From Pantoea sp. alder81 (GTDB taxonomy: Bacteria > Pseudomonadota > Gammaproteobacteria > Enterobacterales > Enterobacteriaceae), in NCBI RefSeq assembly GCF_020179835.1, contig NZ_JAIUDA010000004.1, forward strand, positions 62,001 through 126,000: a stretch of DNA of 64,000 bases, given 5' to 3'. Below the pieces are notes generated by a model that saw only the letters and a list, made by a program, of their open reading frames with translations, did no database searches and had not been told where the DNA came from. The position numbers and the translations under genes were made by a program. Positions 45,357 through 53,398 of the stretch are shown one piece after another (position 1 is the stretch's first letter; each line of letters starts with the position of its first letter).

Positions 45357-46203
45357 GCCATTTGGCTATCAATACATGCTGAATGCGATGTGGATCGCCG
45401 CGCTGGTCGGGGCGATTTGCGCGTTTCTTTCCTGCTTTCTGATGCTGAAAGGCTGGTCGCTGATTGGTGATGCGCTGTCACATTCGATAGTGCCGGGTGT
45501 GGCTGGCGCGTACATGCTGGGGTTGCCCTTCTCGCTCGGCGCTTTTCTTTCCGGCGGACTGGCGGCGGGCAGCATGCTGTTCCTTAACCAGCGCACGCGC
45601 CTGAAAGAGGACGCGATCATCGGATTGATCTTCTCCTCCTTCTTTGGCATCGGATTATTTCTGGTGTCGCTCAATCCAACGTCGGTCAACATCCAAACCA
45701 TTGTGCTCGGCAACATCCTCGCAGTGGCACCCGCCGATATCTGGCAGCTCGGCACCATCGGTGTGGTGACGCTGACGTTGCTGCTGCTGAAGTGGAAAGA
45801 TCTGATGGTGACGTTCTTTGATGAAAGCCACGCGCGCTCGCTTGGACTAAATACCACCGGCTTGAAGATTCTGTTCTTTACCCTACTCGCCGCCTCCACC
45901 GTCGCCGCGTTGCAAACCGTCGGTGCCTTTATGGTGATTTGTCTGGTGGTGACGCCGGGTGCCACCGCTTATCTGCTCACCGACCGCTTCCCGCGTTTGT
46001 TGATGATTGCCGTGGCTATCGGCAGCATCACCAGTTTCCTCGGCGCGTGGAGCAGCTATTTTCTCGATGGTGCGACTGGCGGCGTGATCGTGGTGGCACA
46101 AACTCTGGTGTTCCTGTTGGCGTTTGTGTTTGCGCCTAAACATGGCGTGCTGGCCGCGCGGCGACGCGCTCGTCTGGCACAGGAGATCAACGTCAATGAG
46201 TGA
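45340..46203 (+). CDS. sitC: Manganese/iron ABC transporter permease SitC
   Basis: A 287-residue ABC-3-type permease with eight or so helices; opens [20 protein letters not shown]. The ATG at 45340 is the normal start; frame extension to 45271 lies within sitB. Overlaps sitD by 8 bp. Confidence 0.92.
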   Translation: MSWIIEPFGYQYMLNAMWIAALVGAICAFLSCFLMLKGWSLIGDALSHSIVPGVAGAYMLGLPFSLGAFLSGGLAAGSMLFLNQRTRLKEDAIIGLIFSSFFGIGLFLVSLNPTSVNIQTIVLGNILAVAPADIWQLGTIGVVTLTLLLLKWKDLMVTFFDESHARSLGLNTTGLKILFFTLLAASTVAALQTVGAFMVICLVVTPGATAYLLTDRFPRLLMIAVAIGSITSFLGAWSSYFLDGATGGVIVVAQTLVFLLAFVFAPKHGVLAARRRARLAQEINVNE

Positions 46204-47041
46204 AATATTGCTGAGCCCTTTCGATTTCGAATTTATGAATATGGCGCTGATTATCACGCTGATTTTGTCACTGCCTTGCGCGATGCTGTCCGCATTTTTG
46301 GTGTTAAAAGGCTGGTCACTGCTCGGCGATGCCATGAGTCACGCGGTGTTTCCCGGCGTGGTGCTGGCGTGGTGGATCGGTTTTCCCTTTGCGATCGGCG
46401 CTTTTATCGCGGGCATGCTGTGCGCACTCGCCACCGGTTTTATCAGCCAGAACAGCCGCATCAAACCTGATACGGTGATGGGCATTGTGTTTTCGGGGAT
46501 GTTCGGTGCCGGGCTGGTGCTCTATCTCAAGCTAAAACCGGAAGTCCATCTCGATCATATTTTGTTCGGCGATATGCTCGGTATTGGCTGGGCGGATATC
46601 GCGCAAACCGCCGCCATTGCGCTACTGGTTGTGCTGGTGCTAAGCGTGAAATGGCGCGATTTGTTGCTGCATGCCTTTGACCCACAACAGGCGCGCGCCT
46701 GCGGTATCAATGCAAATTTGATGCATTACGGGCTGCTGTGTTTGATTGCGCTAACCATCGTTGCCGCGCTGAAATCGGTGGGAGTGATTTTGTCGATCGC
46801 CATGCTGATCGCCCCGGGAGCCATTGCGCTGTTGCTGGCGCGGCGGTTTTTAACGGTGATGCTGCTGGCGGTGGTGATTGCCACATTAACCGGATTGTGC
46901 GGCGTTTATGCCTCGTTCTTCCTCGATAGCGCGCCGGGACCGACCATAGTGGTGCTATATAGCCTGCTGTTTGTGGTGACGTTTGTGGGTGTGAGCTGGC
47001 GCGATAGAGCGAATCGTCACGGCTTTGCGGATATCAAATAA
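46196..47041 (+). CDS. sitD: Manganese/iron ABC transporter permease SitD
   Basis: A 281-residue ABC-3 permease, paralogous to SitC (GWSLLGDAMSHAVFPGVVLAW against [21 protein letters not shown]; the two blocks show the shared fold). Last gene of the operon. Ten bp after its stop the GGGCC repeat array begins. Confidence 0.92.
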   Translation: MSEILLSPFDFEFMNMALIITLILSLPCAMLSAFLVLKGWSLLGDAMSHAVFPGVVLAWWIGFPFAIGAFIAGMLCALATGFISQNSRIKPDTVMGIVFSGMFGAGLVLYLKLKPEVHLDHILFGDMLGIGWADIAQTAAIALLVVLVLSVKWRDLLLHAFDPQQARACGINANLMHYGLLCLIALTIVAALKSVGVILSIAMLIAPGAIALLLARRFLTVMLLAVVIATLTGLCGVYASFFLDSAPGPTIVVLYSLLFVVTFVGVSWRDRANRHGFADIK

Positions 47042-47050
47042 AGTGATTCC

Positions 47051-47213
47051 GGGCCGCAAATCTTAAGGTTGGGCCATAAATTTAATCAATTGGGCCGATA
47101 ATGAGTGAAATGGGCTGAAAACTATTTATAATGGGCCGTAAATGTTTAGGGTGGGCCATAAATATCGATATCGTGGGCCATTAACGTTCAATATGGGCCA
47201 CAAATCTATCTGG
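47051..47213 (+). repeat. Array of eight GGGCC-headed direct repeats
   Basis: Eight units start at 47051, 47071, 47092, 47112, 47133, 47153, 47175 and 47195, a spacing of 20, 21, 20, 21, 20, 22 and 20 bp. Each begins GGGCC (one GGGCT) followed by A/G and an AT-rich remainder, commonly GGGCCATAAAT or GGGCCGTAAAT. The rest of each unit is not conserved. The period of about two helix turns puts all copies on one DNA face. A ninth, GGGCCAGAT, is at 47242. The array ends before an HTH-Fic gene. Confidence 0.9.
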
Positions 47214-47252
47214 TCTTAAGCCTTCAACGAGTGCAAAGCACGGGCCAGATAG
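47206..47252 (+). promoter_or_regulatory. Inverted repeat closing the array
   Basis: CTATCTGG (47206-47213) and CCAGATAG (47245-47252) are perfectly complementary; with flanking bases a stem of about 11 pairs can form. It joins the eighth repeat to the ninth GGGCC copy and lies just before the HTH-Fic gene. Confidence 0.5.
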
Positions 47253-47263
47253 GTTTCTGATTT

Positions 47264-48671
47264 ATGGATTTTAAGCTAATCCCAGAGGCATACGATTTTG
47301 ATCCAGCCAACCTCCCCAGATGATCTTTCAGACCTACAACACCGAATTCTCTCAACTATCGCAAGTGCCGAATCTTCGCTCAGTTCCGGTGATCTCGCAG
47401 GTCGGCTTGGTGTGGGTCGTTCAACGATCAAACGTCATATCGAAATTTTGCTTGGGCAAAGCAAAATTATCAGGCATGGCGTAGGACGAGGGACTCGGTA
47501 TACCGCGCTGGCACCCTTGAACAAACTGCCCCAATCCGGTTCATCGGTGACGGATAAGACCCCTGAATATCATTCCTCTTCCCTTACTTCAGCTCAGTCA
47601 TTGCTTCAACATTTAAACTTACCTCTGTCAGTAAGGGATATTTCCGGGTATGACCGTAGCTTCGTGGACAATTATATTCCGAACGAAACATTCCTCCTGC
47701 CCCAGACGCTAGCCTTGGCCTTGATGAATGAAGGAAAAATGGCAGGGCAACAGCCCGCTGGGACATACGCGCGAAAAGTTCTGGAGCAATTGCTCATCGA
47801 TTTGTCCTGGTCATCTTCTCAACTTGAGGGAAACAGATATTCATTGCTGGCCACTGAAGAACTGTTCAAAAGTGGCGCGGCATTAAATGATTTAGATGCC
47901 GTCATGCTGCTTAACCATAAACAGGCAATAGAGTTTTTGGTCGATGCAGTCCCGGAATCAGGATTAACGGGGCCGGTAATCAGTAACCTGCATGCTTTGT
48001 TGATGCACGATTTACTGTCAAATCCTGACGAGTTGGGAGCGATCAGACGCAAAATAGTGAATATTTCGGGAACAACCTACACTCCACTACAGGCACCGTT
48101 CCTGTTACAAGAAATGTTCGACATTATTATCAAAAAAGGACGGCTGATTAATAATCCTGTGGAGTCAGCCTTTTTCCTGTGGGTCAATATCGCTTATTTG
48201 CAACCCTTTGAAGACGGAAATAAAAGAACCAGCAGGCTGGCCGCAAATATTCCGCTTATGATCTACAACAGCGCTCCACTCTCCTTTCTTGATGCTGATG
48301 TAACAAGCTATGCATACGCGATGATGGGAATCTATGAAAAACGTGACGTGAATTTAGCCGTTGAGTTGTTCGTACATTTATATCGTCGTTCAATCAAACG
48401 CTATGCCGTCACACTGGAAGCCATGGGTGTTCCAGATCCATTTAGACTTCGTCACCGGGAAGATTTAAACACGACTATTCGCTTAATCGTTGCAGAGGGT
48501 AAGAATATTGAGTCTGCGATACAGATGATTGATCTTGTTCCTGAAGACAGAGAGCGATTCATGCAGCTTTTGCAGAATGAACTGCGCATATTGAGTACGT
48601 TAAATTGTGCCAGGTATCGTCTATCAATATCGCTAACGGAGCAGTGGATCCGTCAGGGGCGGCCAAGCTAG
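47264..48671 (+). CDS. HTH-Fic family protein, possible N-terminal frameshift
   Basis: N-terminal winged helix (LQHRILSTIASAE, LAGRLGVGRSTIKRHIEILL) then a Fic domain. The main frame opens at TTG 47298 (AGAGG upstream) and gives 457 residues. An ATG at 47264 starts another frame, DFKLIPEAYDFDPANLPR then stop, which joins DDLSDLQHR if one C is dropped from CCCC at 47314-47317, so the native start may be 47264. Inhibitory motif S173-xxx-E177-G-N precedes the Fic loop LQPFEDGNKR, where the catalytic His is Gln302. Fic proteins modify targets with AMP or related groups; this one may be inactive or altered. DNA target probably the repeats upstream. Confidence 0.82.
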
Positions 48672-48720
48672 CAATTATTTTAAGTGAAACCGACAGACTG
48701 CGTTCACGCCCGTTTTTGGC
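48672..48720. other. Short spacer after HTH-Fic gene
   Basis: Nothing recognised; it separates the HTH-Fic stop from the mdcF remains. No terminator was seen. Confidence 0.4.
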
Positions 48721-48900
48721 TAACCCGCTCCACGACGTTTGCACCGTGGCGCTGAACAACGCGGCGGGCAGTGAAAAATCCATCACAAAATATTGAGTAA
48801 AGAGACATTCTTGTTATCAACCATTTTGGCTTTGCCGGCCCAGAATCCGAGCAACATGATAATGAAGCTCGGAGCCAGAGCATGCAGAATCACGTAAGTC
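48721..48900 (-). pseudogene. mdcF: mdcF fragment (malonate AEC transporter N-terminus)
   Basis: The minus strand reads YVILHALAPSFIMLLGFWAG then KAKMVDNKNVSLLNI, the start of an AEC carrier of the MdcF type. At about 48786 a missing base puts it into another frame, VMDFSLPAALFSATVQTSWSG, after which similarity is lost. The start codon was lost to the TnpB element whose end adjoins at 48901. Fragment of the mdc cluster. Confidence 0.7.
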
Positions 48901-48962
48901 TTGACTGCTCCCCGCTCTAAAGGGCGAGGATTCCCACTTCAACGCAACCTACCTAAACCACA
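48901..48962 (-). ncRNA. Putative omega-RNA (reRNA) 3' scaffold
   Basis: The segment between the tnpB stop and the element end corresponds to the scaffold of the guide RNA of TnpB systems, which also reaches into the tnpB 3' end. The guide would be taken from the first 16-20 bases beyond the boundary, 48900 to 48881 on the minus strand, which lie in the mdcF fragment. Confidence 0.55.
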
Positions 48963-50084
48963 TTAAGCGGCTTTAGGCTTTACAGTCGCTCCGTGGGCTA
49001 ACGCGGTCAGCCCGACCGCTTTTATATTCTTCGCCGCGTTTACGTCACGGTCATGGTTAGCCTCACATTCAGGGCAAATCCATGACCTAACGTTAAGCGC
49101 CATTTTTGTCAGGGTATAGCCGCAACTGCTACAGCGTTTTGAGGACGGGAAAAACGGGTCAATTGCGACCACGGATCGCCCCGACCATTGGCCCTTATAT
49201 TCAAGCTGGCGAACAAATTCGCCCCAGCTTGCGTCTGCTATCGCTTTGGATAGTTTGGGATTGCGGATCATATTTTTCACTTTCAGGGATTCGACGCAAA
49301 CAACTTGGTTATCGTTTATGAGTTTGCGGGATAGCTTGTGCAGGTTATCCATACGGCAATCAGCAATTTTCGCGTGGATGCGGGAGACTTTTGCACGTGC
49401 TTTGGCGCGATTCTTTGAGCCTTTTTTCTTCCTGCTCAATCGACGCTGTAGCAGCGCGAGGCGCTTCGCATATTTAGCGGTGTGGCGGGGATTGCCTGTT
49501 TTGAATCCGGTATCGGTGACGAACAAATCTGTTAAACCAACATCAATGCCGACCGTTTTAGCGGTGATCGGCAGTGATACAGGTTCAAACTCGCAGAGGC
49601 ACGATACAAAATAGCGCCCAGCTGAATCTTTGGACACGGTGACGGTAGACGGCACGGACGGCAAAGGGCGACTCCAGCGCACGTCTAAAGGCGCTTTGCT
49701 CTTTGCCATAAACAACTTGCCATCACGATATTTAAACGCTGCATCGGTCAGCGTAGCCGCCTGTTTATGACGCTTGCTTCTGAAGGTGGGATATTTCGCC
49801 CGACCTGCAAAGAAGTTAGAAAAGGCGGCTTGTTGGTGGCGTAGCGCTTGCTGCAATGGAACGCTGGAAACGTCATTGAGCCATGCAAAATCTGGCTCTT
49901 TTTTGAGAGCGGTTAGTCGTGCGCTGGCTTGCGTGTAGCCGATCTTTTCCTGGCGGTCATAGTATGCGTCAGTGCGCCAGCGCAAGATGCTGTTATAGAC
50001 AAAACGCACACACCCAAACGTTTGAGACAAAAGCTCAATCTGATCGGGTGTAGGGTAGAATCTGTATTTATATGCGCGTTTCAT
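48963..50084 (-). CDS. tnpB: RNA-guided endonuclease TnpB
   Basis: A 373-residue TnpB. N-terminal YKYRFYPTPDQIELLSQTFG (OrfB helix-turn-helix type); RuvC residues Asp181 (GIDVG), Glu265 (VCVESL) and Asp347 (DRDVNAAKN) are all present; zinc finger CSSCGY...CPEC. Complete and apparently functional as a nuclease guided by RNA from the element's right end. Family knowledge: TnpB keeps such elements in place by cutting excised donor sites. Confidence 0.92.
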   Translation of the reverse strand: MKRAYKYRFYPTPDQIELLSQTFGCVRFVYNSILRWRTDAYYDRQEKIGYTQASARLTALKKEPDFAWLNDVSSVPLQQALRHQQAAFSNFFAGRAKYPTFRSKRHKQAATLTDAAFKYRDGKLFMAKSKAPLDVRWSRPLPSVPSTVTVSKDSAGRYFVSCLCEFEPVSLPITAKTVGIDVGLTDLFVTDTGFKTGNPRHTAKYAKRLALLQRRLSRKKKGSKNRAKARAKVSRIHAKIADCRMDNLHKLSRKLINDNQVVCVESLKVKNMIRNPKLSKAIADASWGEFVRQLEYKGQWSGRSVVAIDPFFPSSKRCSSCGYTLTKMALNVRSWICPECEANHDRDVNAAKNIKAVGLTALAHGATVKPKAA

Positions 50085-50087
50085 TCC

Positions 50088-50112
50088 TTACATATTACGG
50101 CGAATTATGTAA
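50088..50112 (-). repeat. Inverted repeat upstream of tnpB
   Basis: TTACATA (50088-50094) and TATGTAA (50106-50112) are perfect arms around an 11-base loop. It overlaps the expected left-end region of the element and the tnpB promoter. Confidence 0.5.
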
Positions 50113-50183
50113 GAGGATCCAGAAATGTTACTCAGTTACCGCGCTTATATCCCCGCCCGATTGGGTGAGGTCTTATGCGCAAA

Positions 50184-50543
50184 TTAATAAATCACCTGTT
50201 TCACGGCGTACAGCCCTTTACTGAAGGTTTTCGGGGCATGGTGGTCCGGCAAGCGGGCCAGTTCCGCAGCACGAGTGCAAAGTTGATCGCTGCTTGCTTC
50301 ACCGCCCTGCATCGCCGCCGCGCTGACCAGCAAACCCAATGCCCAGATCGCGCCACGATGGGTATTCACCCCGTCGGTGGTAGCCATCATTTGACGCTCA
50401 CCTTCGCGACCAAGGCGGCCCACGGTTTCGCGCAGTGCGATATCCACTGGACGCTGCCAGCACTGTTGCGCCAGCGCATAAAGCGCATAAAAGGTCGGCG
50501 TCAGGTTCACTTCTTTGATCAGGCAATCGGTGGCGTGCTGAGA
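50184..50543 (-). pseudogene. mdcB: mdcB fragment (triphosphoribosyl-dephospho-CoA synthase)
   Basis: Fused in frame behind the mdcA tail. It shows CLIKEVNLTP, then, after a loss of the PGLVDRRNxGAHxDM core, QRPVDIALRETVGRLGREGE, TTDGVNTHRGAIWALGLLVSAAAM and LARLPDHHAPKTFSKG, all MdcB/CitG-type blocks. The missing core and the truncated end make it non-functional. It ends near the TnpB element's left edge. Confidence 0.7.
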
Positions 50544-50699
50544 GAGATAGGCAATACTCTCTTCAGTCAGCACATGCGTCACGTCATCACCATAAATCAT
50601 CACCGGCGCCAGCGGCATTCCGGAATTTTTTGCCACTTCAATGGCATCGAGTTTCTCTACGAAGGTCGGTTTCACGCCTGCCTGGAAGGTTTCCACCAT
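50544..50699 (-). pseudogene. mdcA: mdcA 3' fragment
   Basis: Reads VETFQAGVKPTFVEKLDAIE and PVMIYGDDVTHVLTEESIAYL, the late part of the malonate decarboxylase alpha subunit. It is joined out of frame to the 5' fragment (internal deletion) and runs in frame into mdcB sequence, so the mdcA end and mdcB start are also gone. Confidence 0.75.
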
Positions 50700-51222
50700 C
50701 CACCAACGCTGGCGTGTCTTCGGTACTCGCCCCGGTGTAGAGATTGCCCTTGCGGTCGGCTTTGAAACCGGCGATCAGCGCAACATTGGGCGCGAGATCG
50801 ACGTACAGACGGGAATAAAGTTCGATGTAAGTGTGAATCGCACCGATTTCCAGCTGATCGTCCTCCAGCAGCTGCGATATGCGCAGACTTTGCGTGCCGG
50901 AGAAGGAGAAGTCGAGCTTACGAGCGATGCCCTTTTCGAAAATGTCGAGGTGTTCACTGCGGCCCACGCTCGGCATGATCATATGAAGATGGTGCACTTT
51001 TTGCGGATTGACCTCGGCCAGCATGCGCGAAAGGAAATCTGCCTGTTTTTGGTTGTTCCCTTCCAGCACGACCCGGTCGCCCGGCGAGATTAATTTTTCC
51101 AGCATCTCGACCATTTGATCGGTGGGTAATACTTTGCCCTGCACCGGCAACGACGCCTGCCGCCGTTGTTTCTCGATACGGCGCGTATTCCACACCCGCG
51201 CCGTTTGTTGTCCTGATGACAT
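50690..51222 (-). pseudogene. mdcA: mdcA 5' fragment (malonate decarboxylase alpha subunit)
   Basis: A good AGGAGG site and ATG at 51222 lead into WNTRRIEKQRRQ, GDRVVLEGNNQKQADFLSRM, HHLHMIMPSVGRSEHLDIFE and GASTEDTPALV, the first third of MdcA (acetyl-S-ACP:malonate ACP transferase). After ALVDGG the frame no longer matches; the expected middle, about 260 residues by family length, is missing. The frame stops at about 50638. Confidence 0.8.
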
Positions 51223-51456
51223 GACTAACCTCCTGAATGAGCGAATCGCTTGATTACGTCAACGCAGGAAAGTGTGGTCTTAAGCGGTGATGGCATCAAT
51301 CAACCTGAGGGTGGGATCGTTAGCCTGAGAGTAATGATTAGGCTGCTAGAAATTTGCGGTTGGTCAACGTTTCAAGGGGTAAATTGTGGGCAAAAAAAAT
51401 GGGCACCTATGAAAGATGCCCAGCGCATATCAAGACTAAACCTACATTGAGTATGA

Positions 51457-52770
51457 TTATAGCGGCTTATGCGCCGTCTCTTTTGCCTTCCACAAGGCAA
51501 ACAGCGTGATCAGCAGCGCCAGCGTGACATAAAGCGAAACCCACAAACTGCTTCCCGTTTCTTTAAACAGCGTGGTGATGATCAACGGCGCGAAACCGCC
51601 CCCGACGATACCTGCCAGCGTGTAAGCCAGTGACGACCCGGCATAACGAACGTGGCTGGGGAACTGCTCAGTAACGAATGCGGCCTGTGGCCCATACATG
51701 ATTGCGTGAATCAGCAGACCCCCTATCACCGCCAGCACAATCAGCACCGGCTGCGTGCTGTCTAATAACATGAAGAACGCGAACGACCAGATGATCGCCA
51801 ACACTGCGCCAGTGATGTAAACCGGGCGGCGTCCCCACTTATCCGACAGCGCACCAAACATTGGGACGGTGATCGCGTTCCCTATTGCGCCTAACATCGT
51901 AGCCATTAAAGCCAGCGGACGTGGCAGCTGTAATACGGTGGTGACGTAAGTCAGGGTAAACACCACCACCAGCGCGTAAAGCACATCGGAACCGATACGC
52001 GAACCACCCGCAATCAGCAGCTGCTTAGGATATTTGACGAACACTTCTTTCAGTGGCGTATGCGTAGTTTTTTCCGCAGCCTGCATCGCGACAAAGGTGG
52101 GTGTTTCTTCCACGCCACGGCGTAACCACAACCCAAATATGACCAGCAGCAGACTCAGCAGGAACGGAATGCGCCAGCCCCATGCCTGGAACTGATCGGC
52201 GCTCATCATCACCGTCACCATCGTGATAAAACCGGTGCCAATCAATGTGCCGCAGGAAGGCCCAACCTGCGCAAAGGAGGCATTACGGCCTCGCTTGTCA
52301 GCATCGCCGTGCTCCATCGACAGTAAAACGGCACCCGCCCATTCACCGCCCAGCGCAATACCCTGCACAAAACGCAGCGCGACCAACAGCACCGGACTCC
52401 AGATGCCCCACACCGCATAGCCGGGCAGCAAACCCATCAAGGCAGTGGTGACGCCCATGATCACCAGCGTGATGATCAACACAGCTTTGCGCCCGGCGAC
52501 ATCCCCCAAATGTCCAAATACAAAACCACCCAGCGGTCGTGAAATGTAGCCCACTGCATAGGTTGAAAATGCCAGAATAGTGCCGACCAGCGGATCGAAG
52601 CTGGGGAAAAACACATGGTTAAATACCAGGGCCGCCATGATGTTGTAGACCGTGAAGTCATACCACTCTAGCGCGGTGCCGATAGAGCTGGCGGCAGCCA
52701 GACGCCCGGTTTTTGACGAAGTGCGCTTGTCACGCACCGTCTGCTGCAAAGAAGAGTCTGTGTTAGCCAT
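51457..52770 (-). CDS. MFS transporter, metabolite:H+ symporter (MHS) family
   Basis: A 437-residue carrier with 12 helices; opens ASSIGTALEWYDFTVYNIMA and SRPLGGFVFGHLGDVAGRKA, as in ShiA/ProP/KgtP relatives. It probably takes up the carboxylate or amide that the adjacent amidase hydrolyses. It overlaps the DUF4286-like gene by 8 bp. Last gene of the GntR-regulated operon. Confidence 0.88.
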   Translation of the reverse strand: MANTDSSLQQTVRDKRTSSKTGRLAAASSIGTALEWYDFTVYNIMAALVFNHVFFPSFDPLVGTILAFSTYAVGYISRPLGGFVFGHLGDVAGRKAVLIITLVIMGVTTALMGLLPGYAVWGIWSPVLLVALRFVQGIALGGEWAGAVLLSMEHGDADKRGRNASFAQVGPSCGTLIGTGFITMVTVMMSADQFQAWGWRIPFLLSLLLVIFGLWLRRGVEETPTFVAMQAAEKTTHTPLKEVFVKYPKQLLIAGGSRIGSDVLYALVVVFTLTYVTTVLQLPRPLALMATMLGAIGNAITVPMFGALSDKWGRRPVYITGAVLAIIWSFAFFMLLDSTQPVLIVLAVIGGLLIHAIMYGPQAAFVTEQFPSHVRYAGSSLAYTLAGIVGGGFAPLIITTLFKETGSSLWVSLYVTLALLITLFALWKAKETAHKPL

Positions 52771-53398
52771 GTGCCAACTCCTGTTTAGTTAACTGCCAGC
52801 TAAAGGCATAGCGTTGAACATCGCCGGTCATACATTCCGCCGCGTGTGAAGCCAGTTGGTCACAGCTTGATGCGTCACTACAGTGAATCAGAAGCATGGG
52901 TAGCATCTGACGCTGTTCTTTACTCTCCATCGGCAACGGAGAACTGAGTGCGACATCCGGAGTCAGCAAACTAGAAGCGATATAACCCGGTGTGACGCCG
53001 ATCTGCTGCTGCCAGGCGGTTAACACCTCAGCATCCAGCGCTTTCAACGTCACCACCGCCAGATGGTTGCCCGTTCCTTTGCCATGTTGATGGGTGACCG
53101 CGTTGACCCGACGCATTGGGTTCACCATCTTTTGCAGATTTTTCACTGACCATTCGGTCTGGCGCGTAAAGGCCGCGTGATAATCCGCGCTGGTGAAAGC
53201 TTCCAGCTCCTCGGTTTCGTATAAGCCAAGATATTTGCGCTCGGCATTGATTGCCTGATAGCGCGTTCCGCTCAGGAAGCCAGCGATCGCGACGCGCTCC
53301 TCTACATGTTCATGGTCATACCATTGGTTGAAGTCTGATTCGTCTTCAGCGCCAATGTTGGTAGCAACAAACAGCATGCCGTGGGGTTGAGTCATCAT
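52763..53398 (-). CDS. DUF4286/EthD-like dimeric barrel protein
   Basis: A 211-residue protein with an N-terminal ferredoxin-like pattern (MLFVATNIGAEDESDFNQWY DHEHVEER split around residues 8-34), matching the DUF4286/EthD-like group, and a second similar half. The function is unknown; such proteins often act on small organic substrates. It overlaps the amidase stop (TAATG). Confidence 0.78.
   Translation of the reverse strand: MMTQPHGMLFVATNIGAEDESDFNQWYDHEHVEERVAIAGFLSGTRYQAINAERKYLGLYETEELEAFTSADYHAAFTRQTEWSVKNLQKMVNPMRRVNAVTHQHGKGTGNHLAVVTLKALDAEVLTAWQQQIGVTPGYIASSLLTPDVALSSPLPMESKEQRQMLPMLLIHCSDASSCDQLASHAAECMTGDVQRYAFSWQLTKQELAHG

Larger units (their letters stand above)
48901..50112 (-). 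mobile_element. IS200/IS605-type element carrying only tnpB
   Basis: The right end (minus strand) finishes with an imperfect hairpin (48910-48917 with 48922-48929) followed by GCAGTCAA, the usual end of IS605-group elements, so the boundary is at 48901. The left end is less certain; an inverted repeat TTACATA/TATGTAA at 50088-50112 lies upstream of tnpB and may be part of it, and the true edge could be as far as 50183. No tnpA is present, so movement would need a TnpA from elsewhere. Confidence 0.75.

Noticed and set aside
47051..47213. CRISPR array reading of the GGGCC repeats
   Set aside because: Conserved unit is only 5-11 bp, spacers about 10-15 bp, no cas genes; unlike a CRISPR.
50641..51093. 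Plus-strand frame opposite mdcA
   Set aside because: Shadow of the mdcA fragment; no start site.
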